DNA of 64,000 nucleotides. Origin: Aurantiochytrium sp. KH105 (lineage: Eukaryota; Sar; Bigyra; Thraustochytrida; Thraustochytriidae). The DNA is taken from NCBI GenBank assembly GCA_003116975.1, contig BGKB01000132.1, forward strand, positions 1 to 64,000, read 5' to 3'. Of this stretch, positions 8,501 through 18,579 are shown in pieces (the first letter of the stretch is position 1; each line of letters starts with the position of its first letter). The notes under the pieces were generated by a model that worked only from the letters and a program-made list of their open reading frames with translations, had not been told where the DNA came from and did no database searches. The position numbers and the translations under genes were made by a program.

Positions 8501-10282
8501 CTGTATCGCGAGTCCTTGCAGCGCCGCGAGACATTGCTCAGCAGCCAACTCGCGATAGAGCCTGTCAGAATCATCCTGATTGTCATGTGCACCATCGAAA
8601 CAGCTATGCTTCGAAAGCTCTGCAGGCAGTCTCCAGGTGTCTTCTTTCAATGGGTCGTCAAAGTCTTGTTGCAAGTGTGCACTCAAGCAAAAGTGCAAGC
8701 ATCGTGCCAAGTGATACATCATGCTCAGATTGACCACTTGATAGCCTTCGTGTCGCGAGTGAGAGCTGCCAGACACCAAAGAAAGGTATATTCCTGAAAA
8801 AAGATCAGCCACTGCCCCTTGCTGCGACCTCACGCATTGCGCAGCCATATCCACAGCAGCGAAGCGATCCTGGTCCGTTGCGCATTCATTGTGAGTAATG
8901 ATACTGAGAAGGCTACAAAGAATGAGACTACAGCGATTGTCTACTATACTGGCAGTACCAGAAGACCGAGAGAAACGCTCTGGGTCCAGCCAAGTGCACA
9001 GAGTTTGCATTAATGCTCTGAAAACCTTGGGTCTTTGTGTTTCTTGCATCACGCAAAGAACAAAGTTCCCGTACTTATGCAAAAGGCATTCAGTCTCCAT
9101 GGCGTCGGGCCCTGGTAAACAATTGCTTAATGCCGCGGCCAAGCTGCATAATGTATCGGCCGCGCTTGCGTCCGCGTGCTGACTCTTCCCGTTCGCATCT
9201 TCATGATCCACTAGACAGGCTTCCATGCCGAGATGACTAAGCGCTTCAATGCACTTGGAAAGAGCCCGCATTCGATGCAGTTCCAATATAAACTCTTCGC
9301 GGGCAAGCTCACAGCAAAGATTGACAAGCGCGCTTCCTGCTGCTTGTTGCACGCGCAACAAACTGGTTTCCCCTTTCAAGGTACCTCGCGCGTAGATTGC
9401 TTTTTCATCGGAGAGTGCACAGACGAGCGCTGCCGAGACTCCGGAGGCGGTCTGCATCGTCAGTCTGTTCCCTTCGCAGACACTCAGATCCCAAAGGGCG
9501 TGCACCGCAAGTGTGCAGCTTGGGTCCTCCATCTTTGAGCGTATCTGCACAAGCTGGTTCAGATAATTTTGCAAGCGAGCAATATACTCAGGGCCCCGTT
9601 GATAATTCCACGACTCCACGGCCGCTCGAAGATCGAGCGGCGCACGGAGCTCTGTCCAGCCACGCGTGCCGCTTGGCTGGGCCATAAATCGCGCTGACCT
9701 TCCTTGAGGCTCGACGGCATACCGATGGACTGGTGGCACAAGCTTTGCTACGTTTCTCATGAACCGTGATCGCAGCCCTTCAAGAGGGCTCAAATTCGAT
9801 ACCTTGAGCTGGCCCACATCCAACGCAGTGGCGCTCTTGGGTGTGCTTGCACTTGCATGATTCGGAAGGCCTCCCTTTCGCGAACGTAATTCTCGCGATC
9901 CCTGGGGAAGAGTCTCGTGTGTAGTTGTTAAATAGTCACTGTCAAAGATGGTTTCGAGACTTATGTGTTGCCGCAAGGTGCGATCTGCTTCTTGCAGCGC
10001 GAGAAGACCTGGGGCAATAAAGCACTTGGCTGTCGTGACAATCTGCCGCTCTTCAGCTTTTTGCGTTGTTGCTTTTGGCGACGTATGCGCTTCTTGGCGA
10101 GATGAGCCTCGATCTGCATCACAGACTGTACTCGTTCGCACAGCAGGGTCTGGCTCGCTGATTGATTCTTTCCGCGCTAAACTCGGTGTTGCGTTGTGCT
10201 GCTGTGCTGTTTGCCTGGAGTCAGCATTCTCGCCATCGGCAACCAACAAGATTGCGCGCGACGCCGGATTTTCCTGTACCAT
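5528..10282 (-). CDS. Large armadillo/HEAT-like repeat protein, function unknown
   Basis: 1584 residues in one uninterrupted frame, from the ATG at 10282 to the TAG at 5528. Residues 1-200 look disordered. About 210-1100 is a long run of amphipathic helices of ARM/HEAT type, for example AVHALWDLSV, AAGSALVNLCC, AASGLRALVEMAW and GLRALLELS. A Lys/Glu-only linker follows (about 1107-1140), then a low-complexity region and a basic C-terminus ending RRRRRNKLK. No catalytic motif is visible, so a scaffold role is likely. The segment FTRFGEYLRAKQLQ near the C-terminus is compact and may be a small domain. The gene diverges from the RCC1 gene across a 392-bp shared promoter, and its 3' end nearly touches the OTU gene. 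A ciliary or cytoskeletal role is possible but only a guess. Confidence 0.8.
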   Translation of the reverse strand: MVQENPASRAILLVADGENADSRQTAQQHNATPSLARKESISEPDPAVRTSTVCDADRGSSRQEAHTSPKATTQKAEERQIVTTAKCFIAPGLLALQEADRTLRQHISLETIFDSDYLTTTHETLPQGSRELRSRKGGLPNHASASTPKSATALDVGQLKVSNLSPLEGLRSRFMRNVAKLVPPVHRYAVEPQGRSARFMAQPSGTRGWTELRAPLDLRAAVESWNYQRGPEYIARLQNYLNQLVQIRSKMEDPSCTLAVHALWDLSVCEGNRLTMQTASGVSAALVCALSDEKAIYARGTLKGETSLLRVQQAAGSALVNLCCELAREEFILELHRMRALSKCIEALSHLGMEACLVDHEDANGKSQHADASAADTLCSLAAALSNCLPGPDAMETECLLHKYGNFVLCVMQETQRPKVFRALMQTLCTWLDPERFSRSSGTASIVDNRCSLILCSLLSIITHNECATDQDRFAAVDMAAQCVRSQQGAVADLFSGIYLSLVSGSSHSRHEGYQVVNLSMMYHLARCLHFCLSAHLQQDFDDPLKEDTWRLPAELSKHSCFDGAHDNQDDSDRLYRELAAEQCLAALQGLAIQHARRSKILPPPGTLVFLWRLLMFVFDVAPILRERALQTLAGCCFLENFMEVMPSQCAVRLASIIQDAKYHDNSNVAILLHSLCSSPWGCKFLCMRNDGLCTLLRHIEAAQDSEVCILLASAVEKFSSHIVRDDFWSEQSNKASEFLETSTVKAEWMRWARGLDRLSAHKTLDRFGALSMDLGDDFDEPCFSLYLRPDAWDVNVQDCTLPSTDSIGLLCQVLRGSSKTGREHDSSKVVESLSNAVQMFCATEHLLSGFDRATTGVLLDSTTGCLRAGVKSFGNLLHAIESIAQSEKGIAILDSQLEKISCIVQAALYLQAQDTALEVFGDLADGCMRLVWKLVRAGSNLEADGQLLSIVYYGAIQPGLGLTQRQACANMLLDLFLRKDALKVSNTRRRQLFGLVSDGDDASLVACLALLDTEDLKLQIIGAQFISHGAWTGATSTQTFVAASGLRALVEMAWQSRNAIARQEGLRALLELSTKYKTVQIALARDALLELILLAKHVAVVSESGVQEKGKKGEKQVEEREEEKKEEEKNKKQEKLVKRASKSTESHHKQYLQRCLSQIITALQSNHKNRTLFYQNELRLSMDASLAFETHQLPWTIEDDEDSLKEKNQSRCQDLQTTTTSIRVEYQDWMSAAFQESSFRNHLYVPARPVPQESSLANRPGRKRRPPMQQRRLLYKSEQSLWKPTTQATDGGSRWEPHIITAEVSTPSPTAEQNLVPQILEDRDGSDADHGQSIQRIQDSSVLVKRDEEEEEKQRHAILQSLGIQLRDASREKKRYRVMTDRMYTFASNESSLKARALASASNSAKPGMSLFHHVLGSKVSDTCGLKKVQLDEENVIFVYTTTEPAIPLLPRAQPGPVPSTILCTPTFEDFQRTSIGLLYQAGAPTMSALKSVKSFIPRTTRKALAPSECVFTRFGEYLRAKQLQAPWDKYGTLNAASFAVAIISPSLYKLIRENDGETASDDANLNEGFSKSFRRRRRNKLK

Positions 10283-10674
10283 ATGGCGTTGGCACGGTCC
10301 TCCTGCTCGCGGTGGCCGTGCCTGGAAGCCAATTCAGCTTTGTGCGGCTGGCTAGCATCGCTCCACATCAAGCCGAGCAAGTTTCCTTGAAAGGCAAGCA
10401 TTGAGTCGGCAGTCGCCATCGCCCCCCTTATCAGTAAAGGGGCTATCAAAGGGATCCGTTAGTATTTCCCATGACTCACGGTCACATTCTTGAACGGTGT
10501 GCGTCCACTGGCCAAGCTGATGGGGCTTTATTGCTTGCTGCCCACGGCATCTCATCGCTTGACAGCCACAAGTAATCCACGCCAAACGATCGCGTTCAAG
10601 AATAGGCGCGTGCGCGTGCGCGCGCGCATGTGCATGCGCACGCGAGCGCGGCGCGGCGCCGTGGGAAGCGCAAG
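10283..10674. promoter_or_regulatory. Shared divergent promoter (ARM protein / RCC1 protein)
   Basis: 392 bp between the two oppositely oriented ATGs must supply both 5' UTRs and core promoters. It includes a perfect 39-nt alternating purine/pyrimidine tract (10606-10644), about 30 bp before the RCC1 ATG, followed by GCGGCGCGGCGCC. No TATA box is evident. Confidence 0.6.
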
Positions 10675-13600
10675 ATGTCGGTCGAAAGGAAACAGGCCAT
10701 GCCCAACCTGCACCGTTTTGCTCAGACGCAAGTGAAGGAGAGGCAGGCCGACGTCGTGCAGACATCCAAAAGGGTACGTGCAGCAGGATAAATGACAGAC
10801 AAAGAGGCGCAACAGCGTGTATACGGAGACAGCTAACTTTGTCCAGTACGCAGATTTCGGCCAAGCAACGCGAGCTCGATCAGCGAAAATGGACCTCAAA
10901 GGAGCTCCTCAGTCGCTTCACTCCGGTCCTCAGTCTTGGCAAGTCACGAATACTCCACGTTGCAGCAGGCCATCACCACACGCTTTTACTTGACGAAGCA
11001 GGACAGGTTCTCTCCTTTGGCGAAGGCTCTCATGGCCAACTTGGTCATGGCGACAAGAGAAATCTCGCATCCCCACGTGTTCTTGCACGTCTTCAGCGCG
11101 AAGTGCTTGGGAAAGAAAATAATGTGGTTGCCCTCGCTGCGGGCATGACATTTAGCATCGCGCTGACGAGTTCTGGCAGGCTGTTGAGCTGGGGTTATGG
11201 ACCTTATGGCGAGTTGGGCCGTGGGGAACAAGCGACCAGCTCCAGCCTGCCTCAGGAACTCATCCAGGTGCCCACGGCAATAGGCGAATGCGGATACTCT
11301 GCTGTCACCTGCGGAGCGCATCACGTTCTTGCCTTAAGTGCGTCAGACTCCCGAACGCTGTGCGTTTGGGGTCGCAACGAGTTTGGCCAGTTGGGAAATG
11401 GGACTCGACGCAACGTTTTTGCACCCGAAACGCTCAATCGAGCAGCGACCTGGTGGACATGCTCTGTCATTTCCATGTCTGCGGGCGATCGCCACAGTGC
11501 GATCATCACAGAGGCCGGCGATTTATGGTGTTGGGGACGCGGGCGGCATGGTCAGCTTTGCCAAGCTGTGCCGAATCGTGGGGAAAAGACGCCGGACACG
11601 GTGACGCCGATTGTTCTCGATGACTTGCGGAATCAATCGTTCTTGCAGGTTACATGCGGAGCGCGACATACCGCACTTCTTGAAGAAAGTGGTGCAGTAA
11701 CGCTCTTCGGAGGGGCTGCCCTTTCAATCGATGCTCGAGGATTGCATCTCGACTTTGGTGGGGCAGGAGCGGGCACAATCGTTGAAATTCAGAGTGGGGG
11801 CCCATACCTTCTTGCGCGAGACGACTGCGGACGCGCGTTCTCAGTTCTTTGTGAAACGCAAGCAAACCTTTTACAGCGAGACGCGGCCCTTTTCAGTTGC
11901 AGCGATGCCGATGGACAGGAGTCACTGCAGAGCGATTTGCACCCCAAGCCTCTTTGCGTGGTTCGCATTCGCGAGCCTGCCGAAGATGTCAAGCATTTCG
12001 ACGAGCTCGTCGACGATATGCTCATTTCCGTCGATGAAGATGGCGCCGCACAGTGCAGCGAGGCTCATAACGCGTGGGATGCAGGACAGCTTGTGAGCAC
12101 GAGCCAAGTGGATATTTTACGTGACGGCATCGCGCAACCCGTAGATACCCTGCTGTTCGCGGGCCGATCTCCCTTTTTTGCGCCCGGTCAGCTCCCCGCG
12201 CGAACGCTTTCGCCAGGAGCAACGGCACGGCGCGCCCGCGAATTCAGTGAAAAGTTTCAAAAGCAGTACAAGAAGGACATTCCGCCCGTGCTCGTGCGGC
12301 GCAAGACGCAATACCTAAAGCGAAATATCGATTTCAAAGGAGCCAGCGCCATGGAAAAGTACGAGAGCATTATTGCCAAGCACGCAGCGGAATGGGGAGA
12401 CATTCTCGAGGAGCAAGGCTGGGCACGAGAGGTGGACAGCGGGAATTACATTCCTTACAAGACATTGTACGACCTCCAGGCGTATGGACGCCGTCTTGAG
12501 GACGACAACACGATCCTGGAAATGAGGAGAATCTTCTTCCATTTCGACAAGGATGCGTCTGGAGAAATTGATGCATACGAAATGTGCGTCGCCATGCAGC
12601 AACTTGGCTACAATGTTAGTGTGCGACGCGCAAAACGCATTATCAAGAGGTACGACAATGACAAGAATGGGACAATTTCCTTGGAGGAGTTTCTGGACTT
12701 TTGCTATGCAGAAATCATTCGCAAAGGCCGTAGCATTGGTTGGCTTCGTCGTTTATTCAATCGGCGGCAGGTTGTCGCGAGAACAGACCCACCGCCTGCA
12801 GTACCCTCGAAACTACCTCCTGCCAAACTGCACCGTGAAGAGCGCGAGCGTATGCTCTGGTTTAAATACAGACGACGGCTCCGCGCGCCAGGCCGCGTTT
12901 TCCCCGACACATATGCACGTTTCGTGAAGGCTTTCATGCAAGAGTGCGTGGAGGCAGAAATTTGGAATACCATACCAGCACGATTACGAAAGCAGCTATG
13001 TGTGCCCAACTCGCAGCCGCTGTATCATATTGGCGAGATCGACCTGTCCGAATGCGATGTAACAGATGCCTACGTTGACGCCTTATGCACGGCTCTGAAG
13101 TGCGCTCCGGTCGTCCGACGTCTTGACTTGCGGCACAATCACATTACTCACGTTGGCGCCGAGCTTTTACAAGAGGTCCTTTTGCGGCATGACGAGCTTG
13201 CTGACTATCAGGATTGCGCCAAATGTCTTGCATGTGGCGACCTTTTGGCCTTTGACGATCCTCGGGATCCACGAACCCCTTCCCAGAGCTGCGGATGCAG
13301 CCCTGGCTCGCGAGGGGGTCGACTCTACCAGCTCCCTGTGTATTGGTTGGAGCACGTTGTTATCGAGGATCCCATGACCAAGGCACAACGTCAGGCTTCT
13401 CACAAAGTTGGGCTAGCGCTTGAACTTGACGCATTCACAGCAAGAGCTCTGCGAAAGCAGCTCTCAATGCGCATGTTCTTGCACGGACACATTTCCAAGG
13501 TGCGTGAGGATGATCCTGAGACCGACGCGAACTCGCAGCCGACCAAGACCTTTCGCGAGCGAGATTTCGAGGGCTGGATAAAGCAACGCATTGCTCGCGC

Positions 13601-14447
13601 TCAAAGTGATCTTGAAAGGGCTCTCACGATGCACGTCGACAACGACGTCAAGATCCGAGAAATCAGGCGCGTTTTTGTTGAAGCTGACAAGGATAACTCT
13701 GGCTACTTGGACCAGAAAGAGCTGCGGAGATGTCTCACGCACTTGGGCATCGACCGCAAGCTTGCCAAAGAAGTTTTCCAAGAAATTGACAAGGACAACA
13801 ATGGATTCGTCACGCTCGACGAGCTTGAGCAATGTATCGATATGCTCATCTCTCGCTCAGACGTCAAGTTCTTAGGACGCAAACGTAAAAATGCTGTGTC
13901 TGAGAAGGAGCTGCAACGCGAAAAAGATGAAATTACGTCACTCATTGAGGATCTTGGTCACTTCGGGGCCATGATGTGGGAGCGATTTCATATTTTGCAA
14001 TATCGATCCCACGCCAATGGACGTCTACAGAACAACACCTTGTCGCTGAAGCGCAAGTTCTTTAATGCAAGTCGACAAGCCTTCCATGCGAGTGACCCAC
14101 CTTTGCACGAGAATGCCATCCTTGGCATGATTGAGGACGCTCGAGTCAAGTGCTGGAATGACTTGAAGTCCTCGTTCCCGTGGTCGGCCGAAAGCGAGAC
14201 GTGGAGTGCTTGTGAGGCCTCACTGTTAAAGTTCTCAGACATTCTGAAAATGCACTATGTCTCTCTGAATCGCCAGGTATGTGTCGTGGAGGTATGCCCT
14301 GGTTTGCGGCACGCCGTTTTGCTCACGCAGCGCCGAATCCCTTGGATTCGTGGCTACCAGGATGATGGCAAGCAAGAGACAAGGCATCTCTGGAATGAGC
14401 GGATTGTACATGGTATTCAAAGTTTGGACACTGTACTTGCAGATTGA
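10675..14447 (+). CDS. RCC1-repeat / EF-hand / LRR fusion protein
   Basis: Two exons, 10675-10773 and 10854-14447, give 1230 residues. Exon 1 starts at ATG in AAGATGTCG and encodes 33 residues ending SKR. The 80-bp intron has GTACGT, a branch-like GCTAAC at 10832 and ...CAG, and rejoins at ISAKQ in phase. The frame 5' of the acceptor lacks any ATG. Order: RCC1 blades (about 55-350, e.g. LSFGEGSHGQLGHG, LSWGYGPYGELGRG, VWGRNEFGQLGNG); an EF-hand pair (about 590-655, DKDASGEIDAYE and DNDKNGTISLEE); a short LRR-like stretch (about 760-815, RRLDLRHNHI); a second EF-hand pair (about 970-1040, DKDNSGYLDQKE and DKDNNGFVTLDE). The canonical DxDxSG/NG loops predict Ca2+ binding. A calcium-controlled RCC1-type scaffold is inferred; an exchange-factor role is unproven. 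Confidence 0.9.
10774..10853 (+). other. Spliceosomal intron of the RCC1/EF-hand gene
   Basis: 80 bp, GTACGT donor, GCTAAC branch-like site about 20 nt before the CAG acceptor, phase 0. Splicing restores the frame and supplies the only plausible start codon. Confidence 0.8.
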
Positions 14448-15147
14448 GTTTGTGTCGATGGAGAAGGACGTTGATTTCGAGAGACTATTCTAGCAGCTTT
14501 AGAAACTTATTAGGGAGACTGTTTTTCTCTCCGACTCGGTATGTTCTTCTCGAGGGCTTTCTGTAGCTCAACATTATCATGAGCAACTGTCTTGTGCAAA
14601 GCAATGACAGGTTCTAATCTGTATTTTCTTTTCTCGGCTGCTGCATGCGTCTGAAATCGCAGAGCTCATGCTGCAGAGAAAAGAACTCAATGCTCTGATT
14701 GACTTTCTTTCGGGAAAATGTGATTCGGAGACAAAGCGTGACAGCCAGCACTTTTGCTGCTCTTGTTTCTTTCTACTTCTTGGCTGTGACTACTGTGCAG
14801 GCAATCTGGGCGTGACACCATTATTCAAAAGACGATTCATCAGGCCGCACTCTGCGCTGGTCGCTGGCTCGTGGAGGTAATTTCGAGAATCTAGCAAGCT
14901 CCAAGTCACTAGCATTGCCTTCTGGGCGCAGCGTATACTCTACTGTTACAACCTAAAGCGGCGCTCACAACTGATTCCTCCGCAAAAGGTTTTGAGAGGC
15001 GATTTGAGGTATCGCCGGAAACTTTGGCAAATTAGAGAATGTTTCAACGTTTTATCCCCTCGATACGTAAATTTTATACCCACCTAAGACTGAAGGTGCT
15101 TCTACTATCGTATACCACCACCATGCCAGCGAGCTTGTCGCTACGTT
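14448..15147. other. Intergenic gap, nothing recognised
   Basis: 700 bp between two genes in the same direction. One 70-codon frame (14668-14880) has no recognisable content. The region holds the 3' UTR of the RCC1 gene and the promoter of the UNC-93 gene. Confidence 0.5.
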
Positions 15148-16572
15148 ATGTCTACGCAGGCAATGCTCGCAGAGGATAACGAAACAGACCTGCGACCGCC
15201 CGAGGAAACGGCGCAGCAGCCCCTGCCAAGCTCCCCCTCGCTGCCGCGTCACGTCGCTGCGCGGAACCTGCAGGTCCTGGCATGGAGCTTCTTTCTGGTC
15301 TTTCTGGCCTTTGGGGCGACGCAAAACCTCGAGTCCAGCCTGCACCCGGGTGCAGCTGCGAGTTCGTCGCTGGGTGTACTCTACGTCGTGTTCACAGCCG
15401 CAAGTCTTCGTGCGCCTGAAATCGTCGAGCGACTTGGATCTACGAAAAAGGGTATCTCCCTTGGGCTCGCGACATATGTCCCCTTTATTGTATGCAACCT
15501 GCAACCAAGATGGTGGACCTTGCTGCCCTCGGCAGCACTTCTTGGTGCTGGCGCAGCCGCTCTGTGGAATGCGCAAGGCGTCTTTCTGAGCGTGTTGAGC
15601 ACAACCAAGGAAGAGGCTTCTGCAGCGTCTGGAACTTTTTTCACAATCTATCAGCTCGGTCAGCTTCTCGGCAACCTCGTTGCTTTCTTTGTTCTGCGGA
15701 GTGGGGATCACCAAGGCCAGCAAGCCGATGTCAGTCGTGCAGTTGAAGTTGTTCTCTTTGTCATCTTCTCAGTGAGTGCGACTGCCGGTGTGCTCTTGTC
15801 GCTGCGCCTGGACAATATTGACGGCTCCTCGTATGCGGCTGTTCAAGTCAGCACGAATGAGCCAAACGCGACCCGCGGGTCCATCGACGAGAATGGAACT
15901 TCGAGACTTTCGGACGACTCGATCACTTTAGACATGCGTCCAAGCGCGGGCGAGGAAAATCTGCCCCCCGTACCCCTGGGCATGATCTCGGTGCTCTGGC
16001 TGGACAAGACACTGCTCATGCTGGTGCCTCTCTTCATCTATAGTGGGACGCAGTCAGCATGGATCTGGAACGAGTTCACTGGCTCTGTGATTAAGCCTGC
16101 CTTGGGCACAGAAATCGTTCCAATGGTGATGATGTTCTTCTGTCTCGGTAATGCCGTCTTTAGCTGGGCCTTGGGAAAGTTTTCCGGCGGAACTCCGCGA
16201 CGCCGGAAAGCTCTTCTTGTGTGCGGCATGGCGACCGGAATGCTGATCGTCTCCTGCGGTGGCGTTGACGTCTTTTCGGATCTTCAAAATGACAGCAAAG
16301 GTCTCGGAATTAGTATTTTCACTGGTGTCATGCTCGGATTTGCCGACGCCACATGCAACACACTCATCACAGCGATCCTGGCGTCTCGCAAAAGCGAGCT
16401 TGACAGCCGCATTACGCAGCTATCGTTTGCTCATTTCAAAGTATGGCAAAGCCTTGCGATTGCGCTGCTCTTTTTTGTGTCTGCACATTTGAGACTAGCC
16501 ACAAAGAGTGCCGTGACAACGGGAATTGGTGTCGTCTCCATCTCTCTCCTCTTTGCCACGACAGACCTCTGA
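15148..16572 (+). CDS. UNC-93-like major-facilitator-type membrane protein
   Basis: 474 residues with about 11-12 hydrophobic segments. Features of the UNC-93 family are the N-terminal NLESSLHPGAAASSSLGVLY, the segment GAGAAALWNAQGVFLS and the following GTFFTIYQLGQLLGNL. A hydrophilic loop (about 235-275) separates the two six-helix halves, as usual for this fold. The length matches the family. Animal UNC-93 regulates a K+ channel and UNC93B1 traffics Toll-like receptors; the role of protist members is unknown, so no transport substrate is proposed. The chosen ATG is the first in this frame. An earlier ATG at 15123 is in another frame. The 3' end converges on the carboxypeptidase gene, with 187 bp between stops. 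Confidence 0.85.
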   Translation: MSTQAMLAEDNETDLRPPEETAQQPLPSSPSLPRHVAARNLQVLAWSFFLVFLAFGATQNLESSLHPGAAASSSLGVLYVVFTAASLRAPEIVERLGSTKKGISLGLATYVPFIVCNLQPRWWTLLPSAALLGAGAAALWNAQGVFLSVLSTTKEEASAASGTFFTIYQLGQLLGNLVAFFVLRSGDHQGQQADVSRAVEVVLFVIFSVSATAGVLLSLRLDNIDGSSYAAVQVSTNEPNATRGSIDENGTSRLSDDSITLDMRPSAGEENLPPVPLGMISVLWLDKTLLMLVPLFIYSGTQSAWIWNEFTGSVIKPALGTEIVPMVMMFFCLGNAVFSWALGKFSGGTPRRRKALLVCGMATGMLIVSCGGVDVFSDLQNDSKGLGISIFTGVMLGFADATCNTLITAILASRKSELDSRITQLSFAHFKVWQSLAIALLFFVSAHLRLATKSAVTTGIGVVSISLLFATTDL

Positions 16573-16759
16573 CCTCTACTTTTCCGAATCCACATGCTAT
16601 TCTCTTCATGCTTCTGGGCTACCTCTGGCTTTCCCTTCTTTTTCTGGCGTTGAGTTGATCATGAGATGAGAACGAAGAAAAAAGACTTTTTGTTTATTGG
16701 AGTAATCATTCTTTTGAGCGTGAATGCCTTGCCCGGGCTGCGAAAGGGGAAAAGAGGCT

Positions 16760-18579
16760 CTAGGGAAAGGAACCGCCCGAAATGAACGTTTCGAACATTG
16801 CCTTTGCTGCCTCGGGCTGATCGAGAGGCACCATGTGGCCGGCCTGGTATACCTGAAGAAAGGTAAAGGGACCATGCGAGCGAGCCTTGCCAGCCTCGCT
16901 GTCGCCAACCATCCAGGGCTTCTCGCCAGCATCGTTGAAGCCATCCTGGCCACTCCAAGGAAGCTTCATGGTCCAGGCTCGGTTGCCAAGCCAGTTGCAA
17001 ATGTAGTCGCAGTCGCCGGCATAAATAAGGCCGCGGATGCCAGCTTCGAGCATGGGTGGGACCAGCTGCTGGTAGCGACGCTCAAAGTCACCCGACATTT
17101 GCTGATTCACCTGCATGTTGCACGACTCCCACTTTTTCTGCACACCAAGGTACTTTTGCACGCGCGCGCTGTTGAGGTATTTGTCAACCTCGCTGAAGTC
17201 ATAGCACAGCGGCGGCACCTCGCACTTGACCCGCATGTCGTAAACGTTGTAGCCGGTCGACGTGTACGGCACCACGAGCATTTGGTTGCACTCCATGAGA
17301 GCAAGCTGGCACTTGAAACGAGGGTGTTTTTTGGTGTTGCACTCTGCAATGAGATCAATGCAGGTTGACGTCTGGCGCACCATGTTATGGTAGACACGCT
17401 CGCTCACACGCGAAGGCGCCGTCGTGGAGTTAAACGCCATTTGTGCATAGTACTTGTACTGCTCCACAGGATCAGTGAGACCCTATGTTCCATCAAGCGA
17501 TTTAGAGTGTCAGTTATCCAGACCCTTTCTCTCCATGTGCGCGAACTCTTCCAGCTTTTCGCCTGTGGCTAGATCTTATGGTGTCTTCTCACCAGGGATC
17601 ATAGGAAACGATCTTATAATCGTGAGGCCAGGTCTCTTCTAGCTTTTTGCCTGTGCCCAGGTCCTCTTATATCTTCAAGCTAGGGATCAAGGAAGCCATC
17701 TCATAATCATCAGGCCAGACTTGACGTGGATTTCTTCAAGAGCTGAGAAGCTACGATCTCTCTCTCTCTCTCTCTCTCTCTCTACTCTAGAGTCGTGTGC
17801 CCCTCACCGTCCGAGAGGACGAGAAAACTTACGTTGCCAACGCCAAAGCCTTTGAGGTTGATGTGGGGAACGCCCTCAGCGCGATCCTTATTCTCATTGA
17901 AGATGCGGTTCGCGAACGCAGGCACGTAATGGCCACCATACGATTCGCCGACAGTGTAAAAGTCATTACCGCTGTACTTGTCAAACTTCTTCATGAACTC
18001 AGTGATGAAGATGTACAAATCCATGGACACGCCAGCCTCGTCGATGTCGCCGTCGCCGTAGCTGAAACCGGTCTCGCCGGGCTGGTCAATGAAGACCATG
18101 TTGGCGTTTGCGTTCCAGCTATTGGGATTAAGATGCGTGCTTGCTCCGTCCTTGTTGACCTTGCACGGCCCAAGCTCGTTGAAGAGACCCACCATGCCCG
18201 AGCAGCCGGGTCCGCCCGTGAGCCAAACGGCCACAGGATCTGACTCCGGCTTGTTGCGGCTCTCGAAGAACCAGAAAAAGTAGTGTTTGTTCTGCTCCGC
18301 CAAGGTCAGATATCCAGCCACCTGACCGACATTCGGGTCACAGAGGTTTTCTTCGCCCTCGAGACCGTTAGCGCCGAGGGCTTCAGGTCCGAGTTCGGCC
18401 CTTCCGCCCAGAGTGTTGAGGGTAATGGTCAGGTTCATGCCGGCGCGGCGGCTGGCCAGCGTCGACTTGACCATTTCTCTGGACACTTCCTGTCGTCCCT
18501 CCGCCTCGGCGCTGACCATGGCGCTCGCAACGGCCGCGAGCACAAGTGCGGCCGCACGCATGAACTTCGCGGGTCCCAT
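16760..18579 (-). CDS. Serine carboxypeptidase, family S10
   Basis: Two exons (17833-18579 and 16760-17482) joined in phase 0 give 489 residues, the usual family length. Residues 1-25 are a signal peptide. Family hallmarks are WLTGGPGCSGM (oxyanion region, about 119-129), VGESYGGHYVP (catalytic Ser213), the NGLTDP-type join across the exon border (GVGN|GLTDP), AGDCDYICNWLGN (catalytic Asp near 408) and QAGHMVPLDQP (catalytic His near 465). All three catalytic residues and many Cys are present, so it is probably active in a lysosome/vacuole or secreted, removing C-terminal residues from peptides. The upstream GTG-initiated extension was discarded. The final SGGSFP gives no retention signal. 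Confidence 0.95.
17546..17720 (+). repeat. Two diverged tandem copies (about 87 bp each) inside the intron
   Basis: 17546-17632 and 17634-17720 align end to end. Shared blocks are CTCTTC(C/T)AGCTTTT, GCCTGTG, AGGGATCA, ATCT(T/C)ATAATC and AGGCCAG. This is an old local duplication. Confidence 0.75.
17757..17783 (+). repeat. CT dinucleotide microsatellite
   Basis: Uninterrupted (CT)n tract near the donor end of the carboxypeptidase intron. It reads as GA on the coding strand. Confidence 0.95.

Larger units (their letters stand above)
17483..17832 (-). other. Spliceosomal intron of the carboxypeptidase gene
   Basis: 350 bp with a GTAAGT donor and an ATAG acceptor (minus strand), phase 0. It is unusually long for this window and holds a duplicated block of about 87 bp and a CT microsatellite. 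Confidence 0.9.

Noticed and set aside
10839-10841. TTG start for the RCC1 gene (and GTG starts at 20764, 23050, 17467, 38143, 55382)
   Set aside because: Nuclear genes start with ATG; each frame was trimmed to the next ATG or extended through a phased intron.
10352-10864. 170-codon minus-strand frame
   Set aside because: Overlaps exon 1 and the intron of the RCC1 gene antisense; no motif.
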